The notes beneath the pieces were generated by a model. It was not told the DNA's origin. It did not search any database and saw nothing but the letters and a program-made list of their open reading frames with translations. Positions 1 to 8,039 of a DNA stretch of 64,000 nt are shown here, one piece after another; within the stretch, counting starts at the first letter, position 1; every line of letters starts with the position of its first letter. The stretch spans positions 248,001 to 312,000 of the forward strand of contig NZ_WBOM01000005.1 in the NCBI RefSeq assembly GCF_008973755.1, in the 5' to 3' direction. Origin of the DNA: Nitrincola alkalilacustris. GTDB lineage: Bacteria; Pseudomonadota; Gammaproteobacteria; Pseudomonadales; Balneatricaceae. Both the position numbers and the translations under genes were made by a program.

Positions 1-391
1 CATGCTTGGCACCAACGATTTTCAATCCATGCACCCGCACAATGCATGGCAATCTTCCCAGGGAATTCTCGCGCTTATCTCAGCCATCCGCTCTGCGCCG
101 ATTGAGCCGGGTATGCCTGTGCCAGACATCTTGGTGGTTGCACCCCCTGCCATTCAAGCACCGAAAGGACCCATCGCACCAAAGTTTGAAGGCGGAGAGA
201 CAAAGTGTATCGGTTTGGCTGAGGCATACGAAAAGGTATGTGCCGAGGTCGGTTGTCATTTCATTGATGCCGGCAGTGTCATCATGTCGAGCAAAGTCGA
301 TGGTGTTCATCTTGATGCAGAGCAGCATCTGGTTCTTGGCAATGAGTTGTGCGGCGTTGCTCAAAAGCTGCTGGCTGGCTGTTCTCTCTGA
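1..391 (+). CDS. SGNH/GDSL-family hydrolase, C-terminal fragment
   Basis: The gene is cut by the left edge; only the last ~130 residues are present. The fragment opens with LGTND, which matches the block III Asn motif of SGNH hydrolases, and carries DGVHLDAEQH near the C-terminus, matching the block V Asp-x-x-His catalytic pair. The nucleophile Ser block lies outside the window. Family members are esterases or lipases acting on acyl or acetyl esters of small molecules or glycans; the substrate cannot be told from this part. No signal peptide can be judged. Spacing to the next gene is about 150 bp, so it is probably not co-transcribed with the MarR gene. The family call is fairly secure, the function is not. 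Confidence 0.8.
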   Translation, partial: MLGTNDFQSMHPHNAWQSSQGILALISAIRSAPIEPGMPVPDILVVAPPAIQAPKGPIAPKFEGGETKCIGLAEAYEKVCAEVGCHFIDAGSVIMSSKVDGVHLDAEQHLVLGNELCGVAQKLLAGCSL

Positions 392-542
392 GGTACGTTG
401 AGTGATGCAACAGTTGTATTGTCGATCCTGATCCGCCGCTTGGGACATCCCTGAAGGAAATAGCTCTGGTTCCACTCCGAAATCATAGGATCTTGCCTTT
501 CAATCAAGTATCTTTCTTTAAGGGTATTTGAAGAGGTGTGTC

Positions 543-1022
543 ATGACGGATTCGGTAGATCGGATTTTGCAGCAGTGGAGTAAAGCCAGACCTGACCTGG
601 ACTGCTCTGCAATGGGGGTTGTCGGGCGTGTCGGACGGGTAAGTATGCTCTGGGGAAAGCAAATGGATGCTGTGTTCGAACCGCAGGGATTGAGTCGTGT
701 CGAGTTTGATATTCTGGCGACTCTGCGTCGTAGTCAGGTACCACTTACCCCGACAGAGTTGTATCAAACGTTGATGTTGTCATCTGGCGCGATGAGCACG
801 CGAATAGAGGTATTGGTTCAGAGGGGCCTGATAGAGCGGATGGCCAGTGAAGAGGACCGTCGTAGTTGTAAGGTTGCACTGACAGAGCAGGGAGTGGCTG
901 TGCTGGATCAGGCCCTGGAGTCCCATCTGGCCAACATGGATCAGATGCTCAGCTGTCTTGATGGAGATGATAAAACTCAGTTGGCAGGGTTATTGAAGAA
1001 GATACTGCTTTCCAGTGAGTAA
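543..1022 (+). CDS. MarR-family transcriptional regulator
   Basis: This is a 159-residue protein with the layout of a MarR dimer: N-terminal dimerisation helices, then a winged helix. The recognition region reads LTPTELYQTLMLSSGAMSTR and the wing carries the typical RMASEEDRRSCKVALTEQG segment with the conserved D-x-R. An in-frame TTG lies 15 bases upstream, but AAGAGG sits six bases before the ATG at 543, so that ATG is preferred. MarR proteins are usually ligand-responsive repressors of neighbouring genes; here the nearest downstream gene is the small frameshifted ORF at 1138. The inducer and targets are unknown. No cysteine pattern clearly suggests an OhrR-type oxidant sensor. Confidence 0.9.
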   Translation: MTDSVDRILQQWSKARPDLDCSAMGVVGRVGRVSMLWGKQMDAVFEPQGLSRVEFDILATLRRSQVPLTPTELYQTLMLSSGAMSTRIEVLVQRGLIERMASEEDRRSCKVALTEQGVAVLDQALESHLANMDQMLSCLDGDDKTQLAGLLKKILLSSE

Positions 1023-1137
1023 ACAGCGGCTGGGTGCAGGAATGAGAACCAGGCTTGTGAATCGGAGTGGCCTGCGTTGTATCAGGCATGTTCTCTTTGC
1101 CGCCTACTGGCTTGCTCCTGCTGTTAAGGAGATTTCC

Positions 1138-1328
1138 ATGTCAACTAAACCAGCCGAAGCAAGCATGAACCATCTGATCAATAACCTTCCGGCATCGGAA
1201 CAAATACTTTTTTTGCACACAGCAAAGAGGTTGAACTTCTCTTCGGCGAAGTGCTTTCTGATGCCGGTCAGCAGTATGCCGCTGCTTTACCTCTGGGTAA
1301 AAGGCTGTACAGCACAAGACTAGTATAA
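1138..1328 (+). CDS. Small ORF split by a -1 frameshift (hypothetical)
   Basis: A strong Shine-Dalgarno AAGGAG (1126-1131) precedes the ATG at 1138. The zero frame codes for about 25 plausible residues (starting MSTKPAEASMNHLINN) and then reaches a run of seven T (1208-1214). In the -1 frame from 1215 the reading continues with natural-looking protein (HSKEVELLFGEVLSDAGQ, later PLGKRLYSTRLV) to TAA at 1326-1328, for about 63 residues in all. In the zero frame the rest is low-quality sequence ending at 1323. The shift point has the form T TTT TTG, a possible -1 slippery heptamer. It may be a programmed shift, a broken gene, or a one-base homopolymer error. The product is not recognised. Confidence 0.45.
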
Positions 1329-1333
1329 GTAAG

Positions 1334-1353
1334 CAGTTCAGTTCAGTTCAGTT
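1334..1353. repeat. (CAGTT)x4 microrepeat at the BON gene stop
   Basis: Four perfect copies of the pentamer CAGTT cover the last codons and the TGA stop of the BON-domain gene. On the coding strand this is ACTGA repeated, so stop triplets recur in several frames beyond the annotated end. Confidence 0.8.
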
Positions 1354-2168
1354 GCCGTAACGCTCTTTACGCCTTTGATATTCTGGGCGAGTTCAATTGC
1401 CAATGCATGTTCAACACCGCTTTGTGTCGACCCACTCAGAGTGACAATACCCTCTTTGGTAGTAACAGAAATATCATTGCTGTGAATGTGGCTGGACATC
1501 AGGAAGGTGGACTTCACTTTAGTGGTGATCCACGTATCAGAAATGGCCTGTCCTGTGTCGCTCTCCTTATCACTGCCGGTCACAGTAGCTTTGGTGGCAG
1601 GGTCAACGGTCATCTGGTTGTCAACGGATCTGACACCACGAGTACCCAGCGCGAGCTTATCAACCATGGATTTCGATTTTTCGCTATCAGTTGTGCCTGT
1701 GATCGTGACCACTCCGTCGAGAGTTTCGACTTCGCTATTCATGCCGTCAGAGAAGCTGCTCCAAAGGAGTTTCGATTTAACTGCGGCTGTGATGGAGGCA
1801 TCATCGACGACTTGTCCGAAGCTGCGCTCACCGTCGGTTCTTTCTTCTCTGACATAATCAGCCTTGACTTCAATGTCGTTGTCAACGGATGTGATACCTG
1901 GCACGCCGATTGCGATCTGCTCAGCGAGATCTTTATTTATCTCTTCATCGACTATTCCAGTCAGAGTTGCCTTGCCGTCGACAACATCTATATTAATCTC
2001 ATGTGCACGCAGGTAGGGGCTCAGTGCATAGGTGGTTTCGATCTGAGCTTGCTGACGGGCATTACTGATATCCATTGATGTATCTTTGCCAAACGCTGTT
2101 GCACTTGCACCAGCCAGCGCCAGTGAAATACTGGATGCCAGCAGCAGTTTGTTCAGATTGTTTTTCAT
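1338..2168 (-). CDS. Triple-BON-domain periplasmic protein (OsmY-like)
   Basis: This protein of about 276 residues has an N-terminal signal peptide (MKNNLNKLLLASS..., cleavage near ASATAFG). Three consecutive BON domains follow, at roughly residues 40-110, 125-200 and 205-276, each with the typical pattern of a hydrophobic strand, G-x-V-x-L-x-G and a VxxVDN end (for example GVPGITSVDND and GTRGVRSVDNQ). BON proteins such as OsmY bind membranes or other envelope proteins and are usually induced by osmotic or envelope stress; E. coli OsmY has two BON domains, so three is an enlarged form. An in-frame ATG at 2183 exists, but GGAG sits correctly for the ATG at 2168. It is convergent with the small frameshifted ORF, and the CAGTT repeat covers its stop. 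Confidence 0.9.
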   Translation of the reverse strand: MKNNLNKLLLASSISLALAGASATAFGKDTSMDISNARQQAQIETTYALSPYLRAHEINIDVVDGKATLTGIVDEEINKDLAEQIAIGVPGITSVDNDIEVKADYVREERTDGERSFGQVVDDASITAAVKSKLLWSSFSDGMNSEVETLDGVVTITGTTDSEKSKSMVDKLALGTRGVRSVDNQMTVDPATKATVTGSDKESDTGQAISDTWITTKVKSTFLMSSHIHSNDISVTTKEGIVTLSGSTQSGVEHALAIELAQNIKGVKSVTATELN

Positions 2169-2504
2169 ATATTTCTCCATCACTCGTGAGTGTTGAATAA
2201 GTTGGCAGGATCATCGAGAGGTTAGATGGTATATCTGGAAGCCTGTGCTGTTCTGTGCGTTATCGCACTTACACTGGTGATCTCATTTGCCCATTTAATC
2301 TCCGGCCTCTTGTCAGATTCCGGCGCTTCTGTTCTACTAGCGCACTTTCAACACTCTTTATCTCTTATCTGATTTTCCTGCCCGCAGAACCTCCTGTTCC
2401 GGGTGCTAACTAGTCTGATTCAAATGGATATTTCTGCACGATCTACTTTCAGTATCGGCGTGCAGTGCTATTCTGGTGTTGAGTTCTAAAAACGGCAGAG
2501 TCAT
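2169..2504. other. Divergent intergenic region, BON gene / rimB
   Basis: About 335 bases separate the divergent BON and rimB-like genes, so both promoters should lie here. The DNA is mixed in composition. I see no ORF, no convincing tRNA or riboswitch fold, and no clear inverted repeat. The ribosome binding site before the rimB ATG is weak (GGCAGAG). Confidence 0.5.
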
Positions 2505-2963
2505 ATGACTGAGCAACAAGAAGCATTTATCGTAGGATGGCGAGAGTGGGTGGGTCTTCCCGGTCTTGGTATCGACAGTATCAAATGCAAGGTCGACACA
2601 GGTGCCCGTACCTCGGCACTGCACGCCTTTGCAGTCGACAGTTTTACACGTGACGGCGCCGAATGGGTGCGATTCGGACTGCATCCGAAACAGCATGACA
2701 CTGAAACAGAAGTATGGTGCGAAGCCCCGGTCAAGGATGTGCGTAATGTGACTGATTCGGGCGGGAATGTCACCGAGCGGTATTTTATTGAGACAGATGT
2801 GCAGATCGGGAATGAGCGATTTGCCATTGAATTATCTTTGACCTGTCGGGACACCATGATGTTTCGCATGTTGCTGGGACGACAGGCGCTTAAACAGAAA
2901 CGATTAATTGTGGATTCGGGTGCCTCCTATCTACAGTCAGGCAGGCATGGGAGAAGTAAATGA
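2505..2963 (+). CDS. rimB: RimB-like retropepsin/Zn-protease family protein (PF05618)
   Basis: This is a 152-residue protein of the 'ATP-dependent zinc protease' or RimK-associated retropepsin-like family. It has [10 protein letters not shown] at the N-terminus, the hallmark [10 protein letters not shown] motif around residues 29-38, and the closing half LLGRQAL ... VDSGASYL. The DTGA motif resembles an aspartic protease active site. It overlaps rimK by the ATGA junction, so the two are translationally coupled. In Pseudomonas, rimA-rimB-rimK act together and RimB influences RimK-dependent glutamylation of ribosomal protein S6; this is family knowledge, and no rimA homologue is seen here. The rimB name is used by analogy. 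Confidence 0.85.
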   Translation: MTEQQEAFIVGWREWVGLPGLGIDSIKCKVDTGARTSALHAFAVDSFTRDGAEWVRFGLHPKQHDTETEVWCEAPVKDVRNVTDSGGNVTERYFIETDVQIGNERFAIELSLTCRDTMMFRMLLGRQALKQKRLIVDSGASYLQSGRHGRSK

Positions 2964-3865
2964 AGATTGCGATACTGTCCAGAAATGCAAAACTCTACTC
3001 AACGCGCCGTCTTATAGAGGCTGCCGAGAGCAGAGGGCATGAAGTTCGGGTCATTGACGCTTTGCGTTGCTACATGAACATCACCTCCCATAATCCGCAG
3101 ATCCACTACAAGGGCGAGATACTGGATGGCTTTGATGCCGTGATTCCTCGTATTGGCGCCTCGATTACTTTTTATGGCACGGCTGTACTGCGCCAGTTTG
3201 AGATGCTGAACGTTTATCCATTGAATGAATCTGTAGCAATCAGCCGCTCGCGGGATAAATTGCGCAGCCTGCAGCTTCTTTCACGTCGTGGTATCGGTTT
3301 GCCTGTCACTGGTTTTGCCCACTCACCGGATGATATCGATGACCTGCTCAGCACTGTGGGTGGTGCGCCGGCCGTCATCAAACTACTGGAAGGTACGCAG
3401 GGGATCGGTGTGGTATTGGCCGAAACCAATCAGGCGGCAGAAAGCGTTATTCAGGCGTTCATGGGGCTGAAGCACCACATTCTGGTGCAGGAGTTCATCA
3501 AGGAAGCGAAAGGTGCCGATATTCGTGCCTTTGTTATCGGCGGCAAGGTTGTAGCGGCGATGAAGCGCCAGGCTAAAGAGGGCGAATTCAGATCCAATCT
3601 GCATCGTGGCGGTACTGCTACGCTGTGTCGCATTACACCGGAAGAGCGGGCTACCGCGATACGTGCGGCCAAGGTGATGGGGCTGAATGTCTGTGGTGTT
3701 GATCTGTTGCGCTCCAATCATGGTGCCGTGGTGATGGAGGTAAACTCATCGCCGGGTCTTGAAGGCATCGAGAAAGCATCTGGTAAAGATGTAGCTGGCA
3801 TGGTCATTGATTTCATAGAGCGTAATGCCAAGCCCAATCGGACACAGACCAAAGGTACTGGTTAA
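2960..3865 (+). CDS. rimK: RimK, ribosomal protein S6 / alpha-L-glutamate ligase
   Basis: This 301-residue ATP-grasp enzyme has the full family length. It starts MKIAILSRN with the N-terminal RimK domain, then the ATP-grasp lid ([12 protein letters not shown] near residue 155) and the Mg-binding [13 protein letters not shown] near residue 262. RimK adds glutamate residues to the C-terminus of ribosomal protein S6 and also makes poly-alpha-glutamate. The start overlaps the stop of rimB by four bases, so the two are coupled. The last codons GGT ACT GGT TAA form the first unit of a degenerate 18-bp tandem array that runs to the next gene. The call is secure; the in vivo target here is inferred from the family. 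Confidence 0.95.
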   Translation: MKIAILSRNAKLYSTRRLIEAAESRGHEVRVIDALRCYMNITSHNPQIHYKGEILDGFDAVIPRIGASITFYGTAVLRQFEMLNVYPLNESVAISRSRDKLRSLQLLSRRGIGLPVTGFAHSPDDIDDLLSTVGGAPAVIKLLEGTQGIGVVLAETNQAAESVIQAFMGLKHHILVQEFIKEAKGADIRAFVIGGKVVAAMKRQAKEGEFRSNLHRGGTATLCRITPEERATAIRAAKVMGLNVCGVDLLRSNHGAVVMEVNSSPGLEGIEKASGKDVAGMVIDFIERNAKPNRTQTKGTG

Positions 3866-3925
3866 GCATCAGATATTGGTTAACCAACCGATATTGGCTA
3901 AGCAGCAGGTACCGGTTAAACAATA
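3854..3925. repeat. 4 x 18-bp degenerate tandem repeat beginning at the rimK stop
   Basis: Four contiguous 18-bp units (3854-3871, 3872-3889, 3890-3907, 3908-3925) share the consensus GRTAYYGGYTAAnCAnnM. The first contains the last three codons and TAA of rimK, and every unit keeps a TAA at the same place. The array fills almost the whole gap to the following gene, and its end supplies the AGGA used as ribosome binding site. Confidence 0.85.
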
Positions 3926-3935
3926 GGACAGGCGA

Positions 3936-4997
3936 TTGTCAGTGCGGCGAAAAAAGAATCAGCCAATCACCATCGGCGGGGTAGAGGTTCAACCCGGCGA
4001 GCGTAAAACGATTGAGTTGCAACTGGGTAAGCTCTACACCCATACACCCACCACCATGCCGGTTCAGGTGATATGTGGCCGTCAGGAGGGGCCTGTGCTG
4101 TTTGTCAGTGCGGCGATCCATGGTGATGAGCTCAATGGTGTTGAGGTGATTCGTCGCCTGCTGCAGGTGCCAGCGTTGAGGCGCCTGAAAGGGACGTTGA
4201 TCGCTGTTCCTATCGTGAATCTATATGGCTTTATCAACCACAGCCGCTATCTGCCAGACAGACGTGACCTGAACAGGTGTTTTCCGGGTTCGCAGAAAGG
4301 CTCGCTTGCCGCGCGTATTGCACGCATCTTCATGACCGAGATTGTCAACCAGGCGACTCACGGTATTGATCTGCATACCGGAGCGATCAATCGCAGTAAT
4401 CTGCCTCAGATACGGGCCGATCTGGATGATGCGGAAACGCTATCCCTGGCAAGGGCCTTCGGTACGCCGGTGATACTGAACTCGGCACTGCGTGATGGTT
4501 CACTGAGGGCCGCAGCCAGACAGAAAAATATCCCGATTCTGCTCTATGAAGCCGGGGAAGCACTGCGCTTTGATGAGTTTGCCATTCGTGGTGGCGTTGA
4601 AGGGATCATACGGGTGATGCGTGCGCTGGAGATGTTGCCGAAGAGTCGCAGAGCACCCGGCCTCGAGCCGATGATGGCGCGTTCCAGCATGTGGATGCGT
4701 GCCCCGCAGAGCGGTATTTTCCGTGCTTTCGTCAACCTTGGTGACAGGGTTGTGCGCGATCAGACATTACTGGGTATTGTCTCTGATCCTTTTGGCGAAT
4801 CAGAAACCGAGATCTGGTCACCCTGCAGTGGTCTGGTGATCGGACAGATGAACCTGCCACTGGTGAACGAGGGAGACGCGCTTTATCATATTGCGCAATT
4901 CTATCGTACCGACCTGGCTGTAGAACGCCTTGAAAGTTATCAGGAAAATCTGGAATCTGCAGATTTCCCCTATGCGGATAACGGCCTGCTGGAGTGA
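3936..4997 (+). CDS. Succinylglutamate desuccinylase/aspartoacylase (AstE/AspA)-family protein
   Basis: This 353-residue M14-like zinc deacylase has AIHGDELNGVEV (zinc His and Glu) near residue 60 and IDLHTGA (second zinc His) near residue 148. A C-terminal beta-barrel or lipoyl-like extension follows (SGIFRAFVNLGDRV, then SPCSGLVIGQ). Members of this subgroup are often found next to rimK and are annotated only as deacylases; a role in trimming glutamyl or N-acyl-glutamate products is possible but inferred. The start is TTG at 3936, seven bases after AGGA; a GTG at 3942 is the alternative. Its stop lies in the first unit of another tandem repeat array (4989-5066). Confidence 0.88.
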   Translation: MSVRRKKNQPITIGGVEVQPGERKTIELQLGKLYTHTPTTMPVQVICGRQEGPVLFVSAAIHGDELNGVEVIRRLLQVPALRRLKGTLIAVPIVNLYGFINHSRYLPDRRDLNRCFPGSQKGSLAARIARIFMTEIVNQATHGIDLHTGAINRSNLPQIRADLDDAETLSLARAFGTPVILNSALRDGSLRAAARQKNIPILLYEAGEALRFDEFAIRGGVEGIIRVMRALEMLPKSRRAPGLEPMMARSSMWMRAPQSGIFRAFVNLGDRVVRDQTLLGIVSDPFGESETEIWSPCSGLVIGQMNLPLVNEGDALYHIAQFYRTDLAVERLESYQENLESADFPYADNGLLE

Positions 4998-5066
4998 TCT
5001 GCTGTAGTTATTTACTGTAGTTATTTACTGTAGTTATTTACTGTAGTTATTTACTGCAGTGATCAC
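4989..5066. repeat. 13-bp tandem repeat array beginning at the AstE-like stop
   Basis: Four perfect copies of CTGTAGTTATTTA occupy 5002-5053. The preceding 13 bases (4989-5001), which hold the codons CTG GAG and the TGA stop of the AstE-like gene, match the unit at 9 of 13 positions. The following 13 (5054-5066) match at about 8 and reach the stop of the convergent GntR gene. Stop triplets TAG and TAA recur in every unit. Confidence 0.9.
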
Positions 5067-5833
5067 TCGGACTGAACCAGCAGACGATTGGCCAGCTGAG
5101 CTTCCAGCTCTACATTGAAATCCTGAGCGCACTGCATATGCTCTCCCATCAGGCGGTGAACAGCCTGGTGATCTCTGGCCTTGAAGGCCGTCAGTAACTC
5201 GCGGTGATAGTGCAGGTTGGATTTGGAAAACTCCTGCTGCTCCGGCAGTTGCACCTTCTTGTAAATCACCAGATCCTTGATCAGATCATTCAGAAATCGA
5301 CCGAAAAACCCGAGTATCGGATTACCGCAGCGGTCTGCCAGCAGGTTATGAAAATCCAGCTCGGCAATGCGCTGTGTCACGCGCTGTTCAATATCCTGTG
5401 CCGGGCTGGCGCAGAGTTCGGTCAGTCTTTCCAGCTCAGCCAGATCTTCAGCCGTCAGTTTATCAACGGCGATGGTGGCTATCTCCGGTTCCACAAGCTT
5501 ACGCATGCTGTAGATATCCGGCCCGGTCGGGTGCTGAAAATGCAGATAGTTGCGCAGCATCTGCGAGGCCAGAGGGTAGGGGACCTGAGCAAGGATCGCG
5601 CCACCATTAGGGCCGGTCTTGACGGTGATCAACCCCTGCACCTCCAGTGATTTCAAGGCTTCGCGAACGGTGCCTTTGGAACACTCGAACAGCTCCATTA
5701 AGGCTTTTTCATTAGGAAGTTTATCTCCCGGCTGAACATCCTTAAGCACTACCCAGCGCTTGACCGACTCCACTATCTGGTCGGCACGCTTCATACGTTT
5801 CGGGGAGTCTATTCCACTGAAGCCCTTATCCAT
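5063..5833 (-). CDS. GntR-family (FadR/FCD subgroup) transcriptional regulator
   Basis: This 256-residue protein has an N-terminal winged helix (about residues 15-80, with KLPNEKALMELFECSKGTVREALKSLE) and a C-terminal all-helical FCD ligand domain (about 100-235). The FCD part has the usual scattered metal-binding positions (D-x4-H near FHNLLADRCGN and a late HYHRELLTAF). FCD regulators normally respond to organic acids or acyl-CoA-derived carboxylates and control nearby uptake and catabolic genes. It lies just downstream of, and on the same strand as, the TRAP permease, making it the likely regulator of the TRAP/DUF1850 unit and perhaps of gcdH. An internal ATG at 5794 is an alternative start. 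Confidence 0.9.
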   Translation of the reverse strand: MDKGFSGIDSPKRMKRADQIVESVKRWVVLKDVQPGDKLPNEKALMELFECSKGTVREALKSLEVQGLITVKTGPNGGAILAQVPYPLASQMLRNYLHFQHPTGPDIYSMRKLVEPEIATIAVDKLTAEDLAELERLTELCASPAQDIEQRVTQRIAELDFHNLLADRCGNPILGFFGRFLNDLIKDLVIYKKVQLPEQQEFSKSNLHYHRELLTAFKARDHQAVHRLMGEHMQCAQDFNVELEAQLANRLLVQSE

Positions 5834-5865
5834 TCACACACTCTGTAGATAATACGTTTACAAAA

Positions 5866-5904
5866 GGGCAGCCCAAAACCTGACTGCGGCTTACTGGGTT
5901 GCCC
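5866..5904 (-). terminator. Rho-independent terminator of the TRAP operon
   Basis: Arms 5866-5875 and 5895-5904 pair over ten bases with one G-U. Read on the minus strand, the stem is followed directly by TTTT, as expected for an intrinsic terminator after the TRAP permease gene. Confidence 0.7.
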
Positions 5905-5934
5905 CGGCTGGAGCGTTTGCCTCACAAGGCGGTA

Positions 5935-7944
5935 TTATGCCTGTTTTGCGTTCGCTGAGCGCCCCTGAATGAAATTGATTGCCAGCATCAGTAGTATCAG
6001 AGCACCGCCAGCCACCTCTGCTGCCATATGTGGTATGAATATTGCGATGGTTGCACCGATCAGTATCACCCTCATCCACCAGTTCATCCAGGTAAACAGA
6101 TAGCCCTCAAGTGAAGCGGCAAAGGCCAGCAGTGCTGCGATAATGATCGCCCCGTTCCAGAGCAGTACCGGCAATGGGCCACCTGTGATGATCTCGGGGT
6201 TGAACACCATGAACAGTGGAATCAGATAGAGCCCCTTGGCAAATTTCCAAGACTGCACACTGGTTTCCATCGTCTTGCTTCCTGCGATGGCGGCGGCCGC
6301 AAAAGCGGCCAGTGCCACCGGCGGTGTGACATTCGAATCCTGTGAATACCAGAACACCAGCAGATGCGCGATCAGCAATGGAATGCCGAACTCATTGGTC
6401 AATGCCGGGCCAACCAGTACGATCAGCACGATATAGCTCGCGGTAACCGGCAGGCCAAGACCCAGTATCAGGCTGGCAATGATTACCAGCAGCAGGGCGA
6501 GCAGGATATTACCGCCCGAGAAGGCGATCATCATGGAGGAGAATTTCAGACCAAGTCCGGTTAGTCCCACCACAGCTACAACAATCCCCGCCACAGCACA
6601 GGCGATGCTGACGGCGATGGCGTTGCGTGCACCGAGTTCGAGCCCGAGCAACAGCTTGTGAAAGCCCACCAGTGCCGTTTGCCAGAGCTCATGCATCATG
6701 TTACTGCCACGAAGGCCGCGTTTGATAGCATGATAGGCCCCGTTGATGGCGGCGATGACGATGATACCCATCACCGCATAGAAGCCCACACGCATGGGGG
6801 AGATCCCAATCACGAGCAGATATACCAGCATGATCAACGGGATAAGGAAAAACCAGCCCTGTGCCATCACCTCGCGCATGACCGGCAGTTCACTCTTGGG
6901 TAGCCCCTTCATTCCCTGTTTGATCGCAATGATATGTACAAACAGGTAAACGGTGGCGAAATACAGCAGGGCCGGAAACACGCTGACTTTGATAATCTCG
7001 ATATAGGGAACGCGCGTATATTCCGCAATCAGGAAGGCACCAGCCCCCATCAGTGGTGGCATGATCTGCCCGCCAGTGCTGGCCGCTGCCTCGATGCCAC
7101 CGGCCTGTGCCGGCTTGTAGCCAAGTCGTTTCATCAGGGGGATGGTGAAAGCGCCTGTAGTGACGACATTGGCAATCGAACTGCCGGAGATGGAACCCAT
7201 GGTGGCAGATGCCAGCACAGCCGCTTTGGCTGGGCCACCGCGCTGCCTGCCGGTGGCGGCAAAGGCCAGGTCGATAAAGAACTTACCGGCACCGGTTACT
7301 TCAAGAAAAGCGCCGAAGAGTACAAAGATAAAGACGAAAGTGGCCGCTACACCCAGAGGCAAGCCGAAGATCCCCTCTTGCCCCAGATACAGCTGCGCCG
7401 CGACACGCTCCAGCGTGTAACCACGGTGATTCAGAATGCCCGGTAGCCACTCACCCAGCCAGGGGAGGGCGCCGCGTGGCCCTGCCAGCGCATAAAGAAT
7501 GGCGATGATGCCGATAATTGTCAGTCCGAGCCCGACAGCGCGTCGACTCGCCTCCAGCACCACAACGGTTGTCATGCAGGCAACGAAAATATCGGTTGTA
7601 TTCCAGAAACCGGCGCGCCCGATAATCTCATCCAGATAGAACACCAGGTAGAAGCCTGAGTAGGCTGCAGCCGCAAAGAAAAGGATATCGATCGGCCAGG
7701 TTAAGAATCCCCGCCTGCGCCCATGCATGGGAGGAAAGATCAGAAAGGCCAGCATCAGTACCAGCGCAAGATGGGTGCCACGCTGATAGAAAAGTCCAAA
7801 CTGCTGAATACCGGCGCTGTAGAGTTGAAACAGCGAAAGAGCAAGTGCAACCAGAGTAATGATCCAAAGAACAAACCTGGGGCCTGAGTGGCCAGGATCG
7901 ATCTTTATTTCTGGCACTTTGATCTTGATCGGTTCATGTGTCAT
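5935..7944 (-). CDS. TRAP transporter fused permease (TAXI type, DctQ-DctM fusion)
   Basis: This is a 669-residue integral membrane protein with an N-terminal four-helix small-permease part (about residues 25-165) and a twelve-helix DctM-like part. Hallmarks are GATLxxTxx-type small-residue helices and the segments ASATMGSISGSSIANVVTTG and GGQIMPPLMGAGAFLIAEYT. It imports organic acids with Na+ when paired with a TAXI periplasmic receptor. An in-frame TTG 15 bases upstream exists, but GGAG is well placed for the ATG at 7944. The upstream neighbour is a DUF1850 protein, a common TAXI-TRAP partner, but no TAXI receptor gene is present. The neighbouring glutaryl-CoA genes make a C5 dicarboxylate a reasonable but unproven substrate. 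Confidence 0.93.
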   Translation of the reverse strand: MTHEPIKIKVPEIKIDPGHSGPRFVLWIITLVALALSLFQLYSAGIQQFGLFYQRGTHLALVLMLAFLIFPPMHGRRRGFLTWPIDILFFAAAAYSGFYLVFYLDEIIGRAGFWNTTDIFVACMTTVVVLEASRRAVGLGLTIIGIIAILYALAGPRGALPWLGEWLPGILNHRGYTLERVAAQLYLGQEGIFGLPLGVAATFVFIFVLFGAFLEVTGAGKFFIDLAFAATGRQRGGPAKAAVLASATMGSISGSSIANVVTTGAFTIPLMKRLGYKPAQAGGIEAAASTGGQIMPPLMGAGAFLIAEYTRVPYIEIIKVSVFPALLYFATVYLFVHIIAIKQGMKGLPKSELPVMREVMAQGWFFLIPLIMLVYLLVIGISPMRVGFYAVMGIIVIAAINGAYHAIKRGLRGSNMMHELWQTALVGFHKLLLGLELGARNAIAVSIACAVAGIVVAVVGLTGLGLKFSSMMIAFSGGNILLALLLVIIASLILGLGLPVTASYIVLIVLVGPALTNEFGIPLLIAHLLVFWYSQDSNVTPPVALAAFAAAAIAGSKTMETSVQSWKFAKGLYLIPLFMVFNPEIITGGPLPVLLWNGAIIIAALLAFAASLEGYLFTWMNWWMRVILIGATIAIFIPHMAAEVAGGALILLMLAINFIQGRSANAKQA

Positions 7945-8039
7945 GTACTGTTTCTCCAAGCGCGTTGTGATTCACTCCTGTGCCTGGCGACAGGCGATGA
8001 TTCATCAGGTTGGTACTGCTTTTCTACTATTGCTTGCTG

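Noticed and set aside
1407-2078. A 223-codon open frame opposite the BON-domain gene
   Set aside because: It lies wholly antisense to a gene with a signal peptide and three clear BON domains, has no ribosome binding site and no recognisable motif.
5002-5053. The 13-bp repeat as a CRISPR array or a plasmid iteron
   Set aside because: There are no spacers, no cas or rep genes, and the units run directly on from the gene end.
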